A stretch of 54,300 bases of DNA. It comes from Gammaproteobacteria bacterium. GTDB lineage: Bacteria > Pseudomonadota > Gammaproteobacteria > Pseudomonadales > Pseudohongiellaceae. The translations under genes and the position numbers were made by a program. Of the stretch, positions 9,256 through 19,600 are shown in pieces. The stretch is from the NCBI GenBank assembly GCA_028825335.1, contig JAPKAI010000006.1, positions 1 through 54,300 of the forward strand, written 5' to 3'. Each line of letters opens with the position of its first letter. Positions within the stretch are counted from its first letter, which is position 1. Below the pieces are notes generated by a model. That model worked only from the letters and a program-made list of their open reading frames with translations. It had not been told where the DNA came from and searched no databases.

Positions 9256-10683
9256 ATGAAACTTGAGATGCCACCCTTTCAGCAAGCCAAGCTATTGGTT
9301 ATCGGTGATGTCATGCTGGATAGATATTTGCATGGTGCTGCCTCGCGTATATCACCGGAGGCACCAGTACCGGTTGTGCAGGTTGGCAACCAAGAAGACC
9401 GACCAGGTGGAGCGGGAAACGTGGCGCTGAACATCGCGGCTCTGGGTTCGGCGGCTACGCTCATCGGCGTTGTAGGTAAGGATGACAATGCCCAGGATTT
9501 GGAGTCTCGCCTCACCGCTGCCGGAGTCTATTGCGAATTTCTGAAATCCGAAGATAAGCCGACTATCACCAAGCTACGAGTAATCAGCCAGCACCAACAA
9601 TTAATCCGCCTTGATTTCGAAGAAAAGTTTGATGAAAAAGACGTGGCTGATCTGCAATCGCTCGCAAAGTCGCTTCTTCCAAGCGCGCAGGTACTCGTGC
9701 TCTCAGATTATGCGAAGGGTGCATTACAAGATGTTGCCGCTCTGATCGAGCTTGCTAGAAAACAAAATATCCCAATCATCGTCGATCCGAAAGGGACCGA
9801 CTTCAAAAAGTATCGCGGCTCGACCCTAATCACGCCAAATTTTAGTGAATTTGAAGCGGTTGTTGGAACCTGTGCGAACGAAGAGGAGCTCGTCAAAAAG
9901 GGCCTCAAGTTAATGAGCGACCTCGAATTGCAGGCCATGCTCATCACCCGTGGTGAGCATGGTATGACCTTGCTGCTTCCGGACTCAGAGGAGTTGCATT
10001 TGCCTGCACGCGCACGCGAGGTATTCGACGTGACAGGTGCAGGTGATACGGTTATCTCTGTACTCGCCTCGGCACTCGCAGCCGGCGATAGCCTTGCCGA
10101 TGCTACGGGGATCGCGAATCTCGCAGCTGGGCTAGTAGTCGGCAAACTAGGTACTGCAGCGATAAGCGGCCCGGAACTTCGAAGAGCGATACTGGCCGAA
10201 CAAGATTCTGGGATGGGTGTGATGACTGCAGAGCAACTTAACATTGCTGTGCATGATGCCAAGGCTCACGGAGAAAAAATTGTATTCACCAATGGCTGCT
10301 TCGATATTATTCATGCCGGACATGTGGGTTATCTAAGTGAAGCAAAAAAGCTCGGCGACAGACTCGTCGTAGCGATCAATGCAGACGACTCAGTTTCGCG
10401 ATTGAAAGGGGCGGGTCGCCCAATTAATCCGGTTGATCGCAGAATGGCAGTGCTCGATGGTCTAGAGGCGGTAGACTGGGTTGTAAACTTTGAAGAAGAC
10501 ACGCCAGAGGCGTTACTGAAATCTCTACAGCCAGACATACTCGTTAAAGGAGGGGACTATTCCTTGGAGCAGGTTGTCGGCGGCGAGTACGTTCTTTCTT
10601 ATGGCGGCGAGGTGAAAGCACTAGAATTTCTGGACGACTGCTCAACCTCGGCTATAGTAGAAAAAATGAAGGACTCAGGTTAG
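9256..10683 (+). CDS. hldE: Bifunctional heptose 7-phosphate kinase / heptose 1-phosphate adenylyltransferase
   Basis: A 475-aa fusion that carries out two cytoplasmic steps of ADP-heptose synthesis: phosphorylation of D-glycero-manno-heptose 7-phosphate and adenylylation of heptose 1-phosphate. The N-terminal PfkB/ribokinase domain (about 1-315) shows RPGGAGNVALNIAALGS near residue 53 and the GAGDT anion-hole motif near residue 263. The C-terminal nucleotidyltransferase domain (about 340-475) shows FTNGCFDIIHAGHVGYL from residue 344 with the HxGH motif. The start ATG 9256 is preceded by CAGGAAAC. It supplies the donor for WaaC and WaaF upstream. Length and domains are complete. Confidence 0.97.
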   Translation: MKLEMPPFQQAKLLVIGDVMLDRYLHGAASRISPEAPVPVVQVGNQEDRPGGAGNVALNIAALGSAATLIGVVGKDDNAQDLESRLTAAGVYCEFLKSEDKPTITKLRVISQHQQLIRLDFEEKFDEKDVADLQSLAKSLLPSAQVLVLSDYAKGALQDVAALIELARKQNIPIIVDPKGTDFKKYRGSTLITPNFSEFEAVVGTCANEEELVKKGLKLMSDLELQAMLITRGEHGMTLLLPDSEELHLPARAREVFDVTGAGDTVISVLASALAAGDSLADATGIANLAAGLVVGKLGTAAISGPELRRAILAEQDSGMGVMTAEQLNIAVHDAKAHGEKIVFTNGCFDIIHAGHVGYLSEAKKLGDRLVVAINADDSVSRLKGAGRPINPVDRRMAVLDGLEAVDWVVNFEEDTPEALLKSLQPDILVKGGDYSLEQVVGGEYVLSYGGEVKALEFLDDCSTSAIVEKMKDSG

Positions 10684-10717
10684 AAAGATTGAGATTGCAG
10701 CAATCAATAGAGCGTCG

Positions 10718-11515
10718 TTACTGAACGGCTTCACTATTTTCCTGCAGGTGCTGCGGATTTATAGTCCCCACAATCACGCTAGTGACACCTTTTTTACCGA
10801 GTGCGAAGCGTAGATTCCTTTCAGTGAAGTTGGTGCTAACAGGGTTCTCGTTTACATCACCAGCGATGCAATCGTGGCCACTATTCAATGCCTTCTTTAC
10901 GAGAACTCCTTTATCGAGCGCGAGCGCGTGATCGATAACAATCGCGTCGTCCTGCATCGACGGATTGTAGGTCACCATCACCAAGTCGAGAATTTCCACG
11001 GCCTTCATGCCACCTTCCACAGTCTTCGTAGACATGCCAACAGCCTTGATGAGGCCTTTTTCTTTGAGTCGTAGAAGGGTTTCAGGGCAATCGCTGGCTT
11101 CGAGAATCTTGAGGTCGCCTCCATCGGAATGAATCAAGACGATATCAAGGTAGTCAGTTCCTATGTCTCGTAGACTGCGTTCTATACTGCGCTGTGTGTG
11201 CTTTGCCGAAAAATCGAAGTGGGATTTTCCTGCGGTAAACTCTTCGCCGACCTTGCTGCAAATAACCCAATCTTGACGTTCTTTGAGTAGCCGTCCCAAG
11301 CGTTGTTCGCTGCTGCCATAGGCGGGTGCTGTATCAATGAAATTAATACCGAGCTCTTTGGCCCGGGCAATCAAAGCGGATACCTCGTCATCGGATGGAA
11401 GTGAGAAACTGTTCGGATATTTCACATCTTGATTGCGGCCGATCTTGACCGTCCCTAAGCCTAGGCAGGAAACCTCAAGGCCGGTCTTCCCCAATTTTCT
11501 TTTTGCCAAACCCAT
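10718..11515 (-). CDS. Aldo/keto reductase
   Basis: A 265-aa TIM-barrel NADPH-dependent oxidoreductase of the AKR superfamily. Landmarks are KLGKTGLEVSCLGLGTVKIG at the N-terminus, FIDTAPAYGSSEQRLG (catalytic Asp and Tyr), VICSKVGEE (catalytic Lys) and VLIHSDG (His). It is somewhat shorter than average but ends in a normal helix. The start lies 6 bp after the stop of the FAD oxidoreductase, so the two are co-transcribed. The same pair sits in the Pseudomonas LPS region (PA4991/PA4992 type). Substrate unknown; nothing in the sequence ties it to LPS itself. Confidence 0.88.
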   Translation of the reverse strand: MGLAKRKLGKTGLEVSCLGLGTVKIGRNQDVKYPNSFSLPSDDEVSALIARAKELGINFIDTAPAYGSSEQRLGRLLKERQDWVICSKVGEEFTAGKSHFDFSAKHTQRSIERSLRDIGTDYLDIVLIHSDGGDLKILEASDCPETLLRLKEKGLIKAVGMSTKTVEGGMKAVEILDLVMVTYNPSMQDDAIVIDHALALDKGVLVKKALNSGHDCIAGDVNENPVSTNFTERNLRFALGKKGVTSVIVGTINPQHLQENSEAVQ

Positions 11516-11521
11516 ACGTTT

Positions 11522-12721
11522 CTAATCCCAGCGTGAAGTAGCGATTTCTGCGGCTACTAGTACACCACTCAAATCCTGTTCTCTAGCAGCGCCTGACGGA
11601 ACAACTCCGCTAGCTACGAAATGCCCAATAATGTTATCTGCTAAATTTGGTGTAAGAGTTAGTTTAGTGGGCCATGCAACCACCACATTGTCCTCTTCAA
11701 TAAAGTAGGCGTCTTCCGGACGATAGTTTTTGTTTACATTGGCCTCGGCCCTGTCGATGACGAAGCAATGAAATTCGGTTGCCTCAAAATTTATCCAAGG
11801 GAACAAAGCTGTTAGAAGCTTTCGTGCAGAGTGAATCTGGGCATCCGACTCTTTGCCTACGCCGGACTCAGCGATCTCGCCACCGAGGTACCAAACCATC
11901 TCTCCCTCGGCATCGCTATGGGAGGTAATAGTCAGCTTCGGGGTTAGGCTAAAACTATCTCCTATGCAGTGTACGAAAACAGGAGGAAGACTCTTTCCTT
12001 TCACGTAGACCATGTTCAACGGCCTTAGTTGCGACTTCGGCTCCGCTAGGTTTGCATCATCAATAAGTTGCTGATTGCCTTTGCCGGCACTGAAAATAAA
12101 CTTTTGTGCTTCAAGAGTAAATTGTTTTCCCCTATCATCAAAAGAGATGGCGTTGATCAACTCTGACTCATTGCGCTCGAATCTATAGTCCCTAGGACTG
12201 ATTTTAAATATGCGGTGGCGCTGCTTCTCGACTAACACTTCTAGCAGGGAATTTGTATCTACTACAAAGTCTGGAAGTTTATAGAGAGTTCCGTCGACGG
12301 TAGCTGCCTTGAAGAAGTCTGGGTAGTCCTGCTTCTCTACAGCTGTAACTCGGCCGCTTAGGCTCTTGCTGCCGAGAAAGGTTTTAAGCTTCGAGCGTAA
12401 TCCAGAGTCGGACCACATGTAATAGTGCTCACTGAGTACGCGACACCCTCTAAGGTCGATCTCCGCCTCGCCGGCTAGAGCGCTCCGCCAGCGCGCAGGC
12501 ATATCGGATATGATATTTGCAGCGCCGCTGAGGGCTCCATTTAATGCATATTTGAGACCGCCGTGAATAATGCCCTGTGAAGCGAGGGTCTGGCCGGAGC
12601 CGAGCTTGCCAGTTTCTAACAATATGGCTTGATAGCCTTGATTGCGTAGGCGGTTCAGCAGCCAGAGGCCCGCAATTCCACCGCCAAATATGACGATGTC
12701 GGTTGAATAGCTCGATGTCAT
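11522..12721 (-). CDS. FAD-dependent oxidoreductase, DAO family
   Basis: A 399-aa protein with an N-terminal Rossmann FAD-binding motif IVIFGGGIAGLWLLNRL (residues 9-25) and the segment GSGQTLASQGIIHGGLKY, typical of the D-amino-acid oxidase/glycerol-3-phosphate dehydrogenase group. A second conserved region, KFIFSAGKGNQQL, lies near residue 205. It probably oxidises a small amino or hydroxy compound; the substrate is not evident. It is the first gene of a two-gene operon with the aldo/keto reductase and is divergent from waaA. No truncation is seen. Confidence 0.82.
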   Translation of the reverse strand: MTSSYSTDIVIFGGGIAGLWLLNRLRNQGYQAILLETGKLGSGQTLASQGIIHGGLKYALNGALSGAANIISDMPARWRSALAGEAEIDLRGCRVLSEHYYMWSDSGLRSKLKTFLGSKSLSGRVTAVEKQDYPDFFKAATVDGTLYKLPDFVVDTNSLLEVLVEKQRHRIFKISPRDYRFERNESELINAISFDDRGKQFTLEAQKFIFSAGKGNQQLIDDANLAEPKSQLRPLNMVYVKGKSLPPVFVHCIGDSFSLTPKLTITSHSDAEGEMVWYLGGEIAESGVGKESDAQIHSARKLLTALFPWINFEATEFHCFVIDRAEANVNKNYRPEDAYFIEEDNVVVAWPTKLTLTPNLADNIIGHFVASGVVPSGAAREQDLSGVLVAAEIATSRWD

Positions 12722-12878
12722 TCGTTACCTTATCTCGGAGCTGTAGGTGATGCGTGGGACGTGAGTGTCTGGTCTGCATTCGGATAGACTACAAGACTCA
12801 AATTATATCGGCATAAGGGACTATTTCCCAATTACTTCCCTATCTGAGCTGCAAACTAAATTACTAGGCAGGGTTTTC

Positions 12879-14156
12879 ATGCATCGAATTATCTACAGTG
12901 TCATTTTCTATCTCGCACTGCCCGTAATTATGATCCGCCTTCTGGGCCGGTCTTTAAAAGTGCCGGCCTATCGAAAACGCATAGGTGAGCGTTTTGCTCT
13001 ACAGACTATGCCTCAGGGGTTTGATAAGAACAAACTTACGCTTTGGATCCATGCGGTTTCGGTAGGCGAGACAGCAGCATCTGCGCCATTGGTAAAAGAA
13101 TTGCAGCGCCTCTATCCTGACGTCCAAATTGTTATGACAACCATGACACCTACCGGTTCAGACCGGGTACGCATGCTTTTCGGCGAGTCAGTGATGCATG
13201 TCTACATTCCTTACGACCTGCCAGGAGCCTGTAATCGCTTCCTCGATAAATATCGGCCTAGCCTTTTGATCTTGATGGAGACAGAACTATGGCCAAATTT
13301 GGTGCATTCCTGTCACCATCGAGGCGTTAAGCTGTTGTTAGCGAATGGCCGGTTATCGGAAAAGTCAGCTGCAGGTTATGGTCGTTTGGCAACATTCACG
13401 CGCAGCCTCTTAGAGAAGTTCGACAGGATAGCTGCTCAAGCTGCTCCCGATGCACAGCGCTTCATCGTTCTTGGGGCCAACCCGGAAAAGGTAGAAGTTA
13501 CTGGCAGCTTGAAATTCTTAGTTGACGTAAATGAGAAAGAGAAACAAGCGTACTTCTGCGCAATCGAAAACACTGCGCGACCAGTTCTTGTTGCGGCTAG
13601 CACCCGCGAGGGCGAGGAGGAGAAAGTATTAGCTGCTTTCAAAAAATGTCTTGCTGAGATCCCGTCTTTACTCTTGGTATTGATTCCGCGCCATCCTGAG
13701 AGGTTCGCCAAGGCTGGCAAATTAAGCGAGGACGAAGGCTTCATTACAGTGAAGCGAAGTGACGGTGGGATAGTAGGGCCTAACATTCAAGTTGTGATAG
13801 GGGATAGCATGGGCGAAATGTTGGACTACTATAATGTTGCGACGATTGCATTCGTCGGTGGAAGCCTCGTCGATACCGGCTGTCAGAATATTCTCGAGCC
13901 GGCGGCATTGGGTATCCCGATTTTAGTAGGTCCCTCGCAGTACAATTTCGCGACGATCTGCAAGCAACTGGAACACGCCGGTGGCCTAAAGACTGTACAG
14001 AACGAGATGGAATTAGCTCAGAGTATTTCTACATTGATCGCAGACGAACGGGCGCAGCAGGAAATGGGTGATCGAGGAAAACGGCTAGTAAGAGAAAACC
14101 AGAATGCCTTGCCCGCGCTGATGAAACTAGTCGTGCCTCTTATCTTAAAGCCCTAA
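12879..14156 (+). CDS. waaA: 3-deoxy-D-manno-octulosonic acid (Kdo) transferase
   Basis: A GT30 enzyme that adds Kdo residues to the lipid A precursor at the cytoplasmic face of the inner membrane. I start at ATG 12879 (425 aa), where the N-terminal membrane anchor IIYSVIFYLALPVIMIRLL begins. The frame is open upstream to 12765, but that part is not family-like. Landmarks are IHAVSVGETAASAP near residue 55 (catalytic Glu about 61), LMETELWPNLV near residue 131, and VGGSLVDTGCQNILEPAALG in the C-terminal donor domain. Its stop abuts the stop of pepQ with no spacer. One WaaA usually gives both Kdo transfers. Confidence 0.95.
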   Translation: MHRIIYSVIFYLALPVIMIRLLGRSLKVPAYRKRIGERFALQTMPQGFDKNKLTLWIHAVSVGETAASAPLVKELQRLYPDVQIVMTTMTPTGSDRVRMLFGESVMHVYIPYDLPGACNRFLDKYRPSLLILMETELWPNLVHSCHHRGVKLLLANGRLSEKSAAGYGRLATFTRSLLEKFDRIAAQAAPDAQRFIVLGANPEKVEVTGSLKFLVDVNEKEKQAYFCAIENTARPVLVAASTREGEEEKVLAAFKKCLAEIPSLLLVLIPRHPERFAKAGKLSEDEGFITVKRSDGGIVGPNIQVVIGDSMGEMLDYYNVATIAFVGGSLVDTGCQNILEPAALGIPILVGPSQYNFATICKQLEHAGGLKTVQNEMELAQSISTLIADERAQQEMGDRGKRLVRENQNALPALMKLVVPLILKP

Positions 14157-15500
14157 TTATTCTTTCAATTCGAATTGGCGCGTTAGATTCTCAGCGCCAT
14201 CGGATGTCACACGAATATTGTCTTCGATGCGAATACCTCCGCAGGGATAGAGCTCATCGACGGCATTCCAGTTTATCAATTTACCTCGATCTGAGCTTCG
14301 CTCTGCCTCTAGAATAAGTGGAATGAAGTACAGGCCCGGTTCTACTGTAAACACCATATCGACTTCCATCGCCCGTGTATTTCTCAGTGCTGGAGAATTT
14401 TCAGGCGGGGGTAATATGGTTCCATTAATATCAGATTGATGCCCGCCTACATCGTGTACCTGAATTCCTAGCAAATGACCGACTCCATGAGGCATAAACA
14501 GTTGTGGGATATTCAGTTCAATTAGGTCTGCCGCTTCGCCTGTACAGATTTTGTGATCAACAAGAACGCTAGCGATCCGTGTCAGTGTTGACGCATGTAA
14601 TGATTGGTAGGTTTTTCCAGGCTTCACCTCGTCGACCAATGCGAGTTCCAATGCTTCCATCGCAGTGACGAGAGATCGAAATTCGGGGTGGACATCTTCG
14701 CTTACCGAAGTGCGTGTAATATCTGAACCATAGGCTCTTACTTTACAGCCTGCATCGATCAACAAAACCCGACCCTTGTCCTCGTTTATTTTGCGCTTGA
14801 ATTGATAGTGCAATATCGCAGCTTTTTCGTTGAGCGCAACGATATTGGTATAAGGGCACTCGTCCTCCAGATTCTGTGTGGCTTGCAGAAAGGCCATGTG
14901 AATCTCATATTCACTTCCTCCCTCTAAAAAACGGACCTTAGCAGCGGCATGGCCGAGAAGGGCTAAGCGGTTAGCGGCACGCAACTGCTCGAGCTCATAG
15001 TGTGTTTTCACCGCTCGCGAGAAATCCAGATAGGCGAGTAGTTTTTTTGGGTTAATTAATGACTTATCGATGCCAAAAGAGGCGGCGATGTCGTCATCGC
15101 CTCCGATGTAGGCAATATCCGATACACAATCCTGCTTTAGTTGGACGGAGAGTTCATCTAAGCTGCTCAATCGAACGATAGTGAGCGTTTCCTCCCACTC
15201 AGGCGCAATATCTATGCCCTGTTCGTACCAGAAATCACTGGGCACAATCTGGAAATAGATGGGCCTCTCACCGGGTCGAAAATAGACGAACTGATTGGGG
15301 CGGTTGACTGATATCCAGTGCAGCAGGTGTCCATAAGCTTGAAATGCCACCCCTCGATCATCGCCGTAATAGTGATTTTCCGTGCCGCTATGCACAAGCA
15401 CAGCTCCCGGCTGCGGGCCCTCGTTGGCGACATATTGCAGAGCATCGGTATAGGTGCGAGTAAGTTTAGCTATATGGCCAGCATAATTGTCTATGGTCAA
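14157..15500 (-). CDS. pepQ: Xaa-Pro dipeptidase
   Basis: A 447-aa M24B metallopeptidase that cleaves dipeptides with C-terminal proline. The metal-binding residues of the pita-bread fold are present in order: Asp in LLIDAGCKVRAYGSD, Asp in the following GSDITRT, His in MPHGVGHLLG, Glu in FTVEPGLYF and Glu in GGIRIEDN. The N-terminal domain is complete. The only in-frame start that fits is TTG 15500, preceded by AGAGG about 8 nt upstream. It is a single gene, convergent with waaA and divergent from the broken MAPEG gene. Length fits PepQ (about 440 aa). Confidence 0.92.
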   Translation of the reverse strand: MTIDNYAGHIAKLTRTYTDALQYVANEGPQPGAVLVHSGTENHYYGDDRGVAFQAYGHLLHWISVNRPNQFVYFRPGERPIYFQIVPSDFWYEQGIDIAPEWEETLTIVRLSSLDELSVQLKQDCVSDIAYIGGDDDIAASFGIDKSLINPKKLLAYLDFSRAVKTHYELEQLRAANRLALLGHAAAKVRFLEGGSEYEIHMAFLQATQNLEDECPYTNIVALNEKAAILHYQFKRKINEDKGRVLLIDAGCKVRAYGSDITRTSVSEDVHPEFRSLVTAMEALELALVDEVKPGKTYQSLHASTLTRIASVLVDHKICTGEAADLIELNIPQLFMPHGVGHLLGIQVHDVGGHQSDINGTILPPPENSPALRNTRAMEVDMVFTVEPGLYFIPLILEAERSSDRGKLINWNAVDELYPCGGIRIEDNIRVTSDGAENLTRQFELKE

Positions 15501-15602
15501 GTCCGTGCCTCTGATTGCTGTTTAATGCAGTGAGTTGGAATTATACTGCGGATTGACTGTGAACAGACAGAAGTCGCTGTCTAGATATAAAAGTGGGATA
15601 AG

Positions 15603-16004
15603 ATGCTATACGCAATGTTTGTGCTGGTCATTCTTACTATGGTAATAATGGTACTCACGGCTCGGGTGCGAATTGAATCTGTATAGAGCGGCACGGTACC
15701 GCAGAGTTACTACAGCTTAATGGAAGGGCATGATATTCCAGACTTCGTCGCCAAGACGACACGTAATTTTAATAACCTATTCGAAGTCCCAACACTGTTC
15801 TATGCAGGTGGTGCGGTGTATCTGGCGTTGGATCAGGCAGGGCAACTACCCATAATTAGTGCGTGGATATTCGTCGCTGCTCGAGTAATGCACAGTATAA
15901 TTCATCTAAGTTATAACAACGTGCTGCACAGGCTCGTTATATTTGCCATCGGTAATCTTTCTGTTCTGGTTATGTGGCTGGGTATAGTTAACGCTGCCGT
16001 GTAG
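15603..16004 (+). pseudogene. MAPEG-family membrane protein interrupted by in-frame TAG
   Basis: Read as one frame from ATG 15603, this encodes a 133-residue MAPEG protein (membrane-associated, glutathione/eicosanoid metabolism family) with an amber TAG at 15684-15686, codon 28. The part before it (MLYAMFVLVILTMVIMVLTA) is the first membrane helix. The part after it (FVAKTTRNFNNLFEVPTLFY, ARVMHSIIHLSYNNV) is the most conserved stretch of the family. No frameshift and no other stop is present. In relatives the TAG position usually holds Lys/Arg, one substitution away (AAG to TAG). An ATG at 15720 could restart translation but would lose helix 1. Recent nonsense mutation, sequencing error or readthrough are all possible. 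Confidence 0.8.
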
Positions 16005-16074
16005 TATTCGTGGTACGACTTTATATAATGAGAAATAGAACAAACTATTATTTTAAGCAGGAAGGTGGAAAAAC

Positions 16075-16389
16075 ATGTCTGACGTAGAAGTTTATATGAT
16101 AGCTAACCTCGTAGTTGAAGATGCGAATGAATACAGAAAGTATGAGAAGGGATTCTTCCCAATTTTGAAAAAATTTGGTGGTGAGTTTGTTACCTTCGAT
16201 GATAGGCATGAAAATTTCGAAGGAGAATTTCCACTCGAAGGTCGCGTCATTATCTTCAAGTTTCCCTCAGAAGAACTAGCCAAGCAGTGGTACAACGATG
16301 ACGATTACCAGACCCTTTCTGAATTTCGCCGCGCTGGTACGACGTTGAAGAGTATTACACTGGTTCATGGTTTGCCGCCAAGAGCTTAG
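16075..16389 (+). CDS. DUF1330 domain protein
   Basis: A 104-aa cytoplasmic protein of the DUF1330 family, a small ferredoxin-like alpha/beta barrel fold that forms dimers. The pattern YMIANLVVEDANEYRKYEKG at the N-terminus and VIIFKFPSEELAKQWYNDDD in the middle are the family core. The start ATG 16075 has a strong upstream GGAAGGTGG. Function of the family is not established. It stands alone, about 70 bp after the MAPEG frame, and is followed by a 60-70 codon open stretch rich in charged residues. Confidence 0.8.
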   Translation: MSDVEVYMIANLVVEDANEYRKYEKGFFPILKKFGGEFVTFDDRHENFEGEFPLEGRVIIFKFPSEELAKQWYNDDDYQTLSEFRRAGTTLKSITLVHGLPPRA

Positions 16390-16447
16390 AGCCTAGGACT
16401 TAGAAAACCGAGCCGCGCACCTAGCAGTCCAGCTCAAGCAGGAGAAG

Positions 16448-16609
16448 GTGAAGCTGTATTCGAGCCATAAGCAATTCGAATCTAAAGACGATGAAGAAAG
16501 CATCTCTGAAAAGAAGGAGCTGGGGGAGAAATTAGAACGAATTCAGAACGAACTGGAAACACTCAAGAAGATGCGCAATTCGCATATCGATGGAAAGAGC
16601 TCGGACTAG
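16448..16609 (+). CDS. Possible small coiled-coil protein (unsupported start)
   Basis: An open stretch of 70 codons runs from 16397 to TAG 16607. The most plausible start is GTG 16448 (53 aa), with AGGAG just upstream but too close for an ideal ribosome binding site. The product is very charged and heptad-like (SISEKKELGEKLERIQNELE), suggesting a short coiled coil. I do not recognise a family. The last codons overlap the hairpin behind gcvP. It may be a real small gene, the relic of a longer one, or chance. Confidence 0.3.
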   Translation: MKLYSSHKQFESKDDEESISEKKELGEKLERIQNELETLKKMRNSHIDGKSSD

Positions 16610-16617
16610 TCGAGCTC
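16597..16617 (-). terminator. Hairpin downstream of gcvP
   Basis: GAGCTCG / CGAGCTC forms a perfect 7-bp stem with a 7-nt loop, 20 bp beyond the gcvP stop. On the minus strand it is followed only by a weak TTTCC run, so it is a plausible but imperfect rho-independent terminator for the gcv operon. Confidence 0.4.
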
Positions 16618-16636
16618 CCCCACCTCATTACTGCAG

Positions 16637-19600
16637 CTATTCATAGCTCTCGATGCTTGGGCATGCACAGAACAAATTCCTATCCCCATATACGTTATCA
16701 ATGCGATTTACACTCGGCCAGTACTTGTTCGATGCAGCTATGCCTTCTGGCTGATTAGGATAGGCGCCCTGCATTTTGCTGTAAGGCCTGTCCCAACTCT
16801 CATCCATCATGTCGGCAAGAGTGTGAGGCGCATTCTTTAACGGATTGTTCTCAGCATCGATATTGCCCAATTCGACTTCCGCGATTTCTTTTCGAATCAG
16901 GATCAGTGCGTCGATGAACCTATCGAGCTCCGCCTTCGACTCACTTTCGGTTGGCTCAATCATCAGCGTTCCAGCTACCGGGAAAGACATAGTCGGTGCG
17001 TGGAAACCGAAATCCATAAGCCGCTTAGCGACATCTTCTTCGCTGATGCCCGAGCTGATTTTGAGTGGACGTAGATCGATAATACATTCATGAGCCACCA
17101 TGCCGTTGCGACCGGTATAGAGTATCGGGTAGTGCTCGGCCAATCTGACAGCGACATAGTTCGCGCTGAGGATTGCGACCTGAGTCGCCTTTAGTAGTCC
17201 CTCGGCGCCCATCATGGCGATGTACATCCAGGAAATTGGTAGTATTCCGGAGCTGCCCCAAGGCGCGGCAGAGACCGCGCTGTTATTAGCCTCTGGGCCA
17301 TCTAGTTTAATCAGGGAATGGTTCGCAACATGTGGAGCTAGGTGTTTCTTAACTCCGATTGGGCCCATGCCTGGGCCGCCGCCGCCATGTGGAATACAGA
17401 ACGTTTTGTGTAGGTTTACGTGAGAGACATCAGCTCCGATATCAGCGGGCTTCGCTACCCCAACCTGTGCATTGAGATTGGCTCCGTCCATATATACCTG
17501 CCCACCATGATCATGAACGATCTGGCAGATTTCTTTCACGGCTTCCTCATACACTCCGTGTGTGGAAGGGTAGGTAATCATCAACGCAGCGAGACTATCA
17601 GTATTCGCTTCAGCTTTGCTGCGCAGATCTTCAACATCGATATTGCCATTGTCGTCGCAGGCTACGAGTACAACCTTCATGCCAATCATCTGTGCGCTGG
17701 CGGGATTCGTGCCGTGTGCCGAACTAGGTATTAGGCATACATCACGTGCACCCTCACCGATGCTCACAAGATACTTCTTGATTGCTAGTAGGCCAGCGTA
17801 TTCGCCCTGAGCTCCAGAATTCGGCTGCATACTTACAGCATCGAAACCGGTAATTGCCTCTAGCATTTTTTCCAGGCCAGAGATCATCTGTTGGTAGCCT
17901 GTCATCTGCTCTATTGGTGTGAACGGATGCGGCTTTGCAAACTCGGGCCAACTAATTGGGGCCATCTCTGCAGCCGCATTAAGTTTCATCGTGCAGGAGC
18001 CCAATGCGATCATCGAATGGGTAAGCGAAATATCTTTGTCTTCGAGTCTCTTCAAGTAACGCATCATCTCAGTTTCACTGTGATAGTTATTGAAGTTGGG
18101 ATGTTGTAAGTATTCGCTGCGACGAATCAGGTTATCTGGGATAACCGCTGCCTTTTCTCCACTTACGATCTGCGCATCAATGTCGATAGCCGATAGTTTC
18201 AGTGCAGCATCGCCGAGAACGACTTGCCAAATATTTTCAACATCTTTACTGGAAGAACATTCGTCCAGACTTATACCGATTGACTTGTCTTGCTCGGATC
18301 TATCGATGCGTAAGTTTATATTGCCCGCCTTCGCGCGATCTAAAATGGCACTCAAATCTTCAGCGTCTACCTTCAACGTAAGAGTGTCGAAGAAATTTTC
18401 ATTAACTAGTTCAATGCTGGCGTTTTGTAAACCTGCTGCCATTATAGAAGTCAGCCGGTGAATTCGCTGCGCAATATTCTTGAGGCCTTTGGGTCCGTGA
18501 TACATGGCATACAAGGCAGAAATATTTGCTAACAATACTTGTGCAGTACAAATATTGCTGTTCGCCTTCTCGCGACGAATATGTTGCTCGCGAGTCTGCA
18601 GTGCCATACGAAATGCTTGGCGCTCGCGCTTGTCAACGGAGACGCCGATTATGCGACCGGGCACGGCACGCTTGTAGTCTTCTTTAGTAGCGAAGTAGGC
18701 GGCATGTGGGCCGCCGTATCCCATGGGTACGCCGAAGCGTTGTGTAGTGCCGGTAACGACATCTGCTCCCATCTCGCCCGGAGGCTTTAAAAGAGTCAGG
18801 CTCATCAGGTCTGCCGCGACTACCGTGATAGCGTTGTGTTCATGGAGTTGGCTGATGATCTCAGTGAGATCCCGTACTTCGCCGGTTACCGCGGGATATT
18901 GAAAAATAGCACCAAATAATTCGGACAGCTCGGCATCATTGATATCACCTATGACTAGCTCGAAACCAAAACATTCTGCTCGAGTCTTTATGACATCGAT
19001 GGTCTGTGGGAAACAGTGTTGATCAACGAAGAACTTATTCGCCTTTCTGTTCTTGCTCACGCGTTTTGCGAGTGACATTGCCTCCGCAGCAGCAGTAGCC
19101 TCATCAAGTAAGGATGCATTCGCCAGATCCATTGCGGTTAGGTCCAGAGTCATCTGTTGGAAATTCAGCAGACACTCTAGGCGGCCCTGTGAGATCTCAG
19201 GTTGGTAGGGTGTATAAGCCGTGTACCAACCAGGATTTTCTAATACGTTGCGCAAGATTACATTCGGAGTAAAGGTGTCGTAGTAGCCGAGCCCTATAAA
19301 TGATTTCGCCGTACTGTTCTGTTCAGCGATTGCTTTTAGTTTTGCTAATGCCGCATTTTCAGTTAGCGGGCCATCCAAATCTAGGGCACTTTTCAGAAGA
19401 ATCGCGTCGGGAACTGTATTGGCGATAAGATCATTTAGCGATTCTAAATTCAGAGCCTGCAGCATTTGCTCTATCTGAGTTTTGTTTGGGCCAATATGCC
19501 GATCGATAAATTCGCCGTTGTACTGCAGAGCCTCGAGAGACACAGCGGAGTCGTTTTGTGCGGGATCGTTCTTAGTCGCCGGATTGGATTGCGTTTGCAT
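16637..19600 (-). CDS. gcvP: Glycine dehydrogenase (decarboxylating), P protein
   Basis: A 987-aa single-chain PLP enzyme that decarboxylates glycine and passes the aminomethyl group to the lipoyl arm of GcvH. I start at ATG 19600, which has AAAGGA six bases upstream; an in-frame ATG 19621 would add seven residues and lacks such a site. The N-terminal half starts [17 protein letters not shown]. The C-terminal half carries the PLP-binding Lys in [20 protein letters not shown] near residue 730. Length equals the usual ~950-990 aa. It ends TAG with a second stop (TAA) two codons later. Third gene of gcvT-gcvH-gcvP. Confidence 0.97.
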   Translation of the reverse strand: MQTQSNPATKNDPAQNDSAVSLEALQYNGEFIDRHIGPNKTQIEQMLQALNLESLNDLIANTVPDAILLKSALDLDGPLTENAALAKLKAIAEQNSTAKSFIGLGYYDTFTPNVILRNVLENPGWYTAYTPYQPEISQGRLECLLNFQQMTLDLTAMDLANASLLDEATAAAEAMSLAKRVSKNRKANKFFVDQHCFPQTIDVIKTRAECFGFELVIGDINDAELSELFGAIFQYPAVTGEVRDLTEIISQLHEHNAITVVAADLMSLTLLKPPGEMGADVVTGTTQRFGVPMGYGGPHAAYFATKEDYKRAVPGRIIGVSVDKRERQAFRMALQTREQHIRREKANSNICTAQVLLANISALYAMYHGPKGLKNIAQRIHRLTSIMAAGLQNASIELVNENFFDTLTLKVDAEDLSAILDRAKAGNINLRIDRSEQDKSIGISLDECSSSKDVENIWQVVLGDAALKLSAIDIDAQIVSGEKAAVIPDNLIRRSEYLQHPNFNNYHSETEMMRYLKRLEDKDISLTHSMIALGSCTMKLNAAAEMAPISWPEFAKPHPFTPIEQMTGYQQMISGLEKMLEAITGFDAVSMQPNSGAQGEYAGLLAIKKYLVSIGEGARDVCLIPSSAHGTNPASAQMIGMKVVLVACDDNGNIDVEDLRSKAEANTDSLAALMITYPSTHGVYEEAVKEICQIVHDHGGQVYMDGANLNAQVGVAKPADIGADVSHVNLHKTFCIPHGGGGPGMGPIGVKKHLAPHVANHSLIKLDGPEANNSAVSAAPWGSSGILPISWMYIAMMGAEGLLKATQVAILSANYVAVRLAEHYPILYTGRNGMVAHECIIDLRPLKISSGISEEDVAKRLMDFGFHAPTMSFPVAGTLMIEPTESESKAELDRFIDALILIRKEIAEVELGNIDAENNPLKNAPHTLADMMDESWDRPYSKMQGAYPNQPEGIAASNKYWPSVNRIDNVYGDRNLFCACPSIESYE

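Noticed and set aside
9708-10262. 184-codon open frame on the minus strand
   Set aside because: It lies fully antisense to hldE and its composition (Ser/Ala-rich) is what the complement of that gene gives. No family similarity.
15684-15686. TAG as pyrrolysine or general reassigned codon
   Set aside because: TAG is the regular terminator of many intact genes here and no pyl genes are seen, so reassignment is not supported. Partial suppression is left open.
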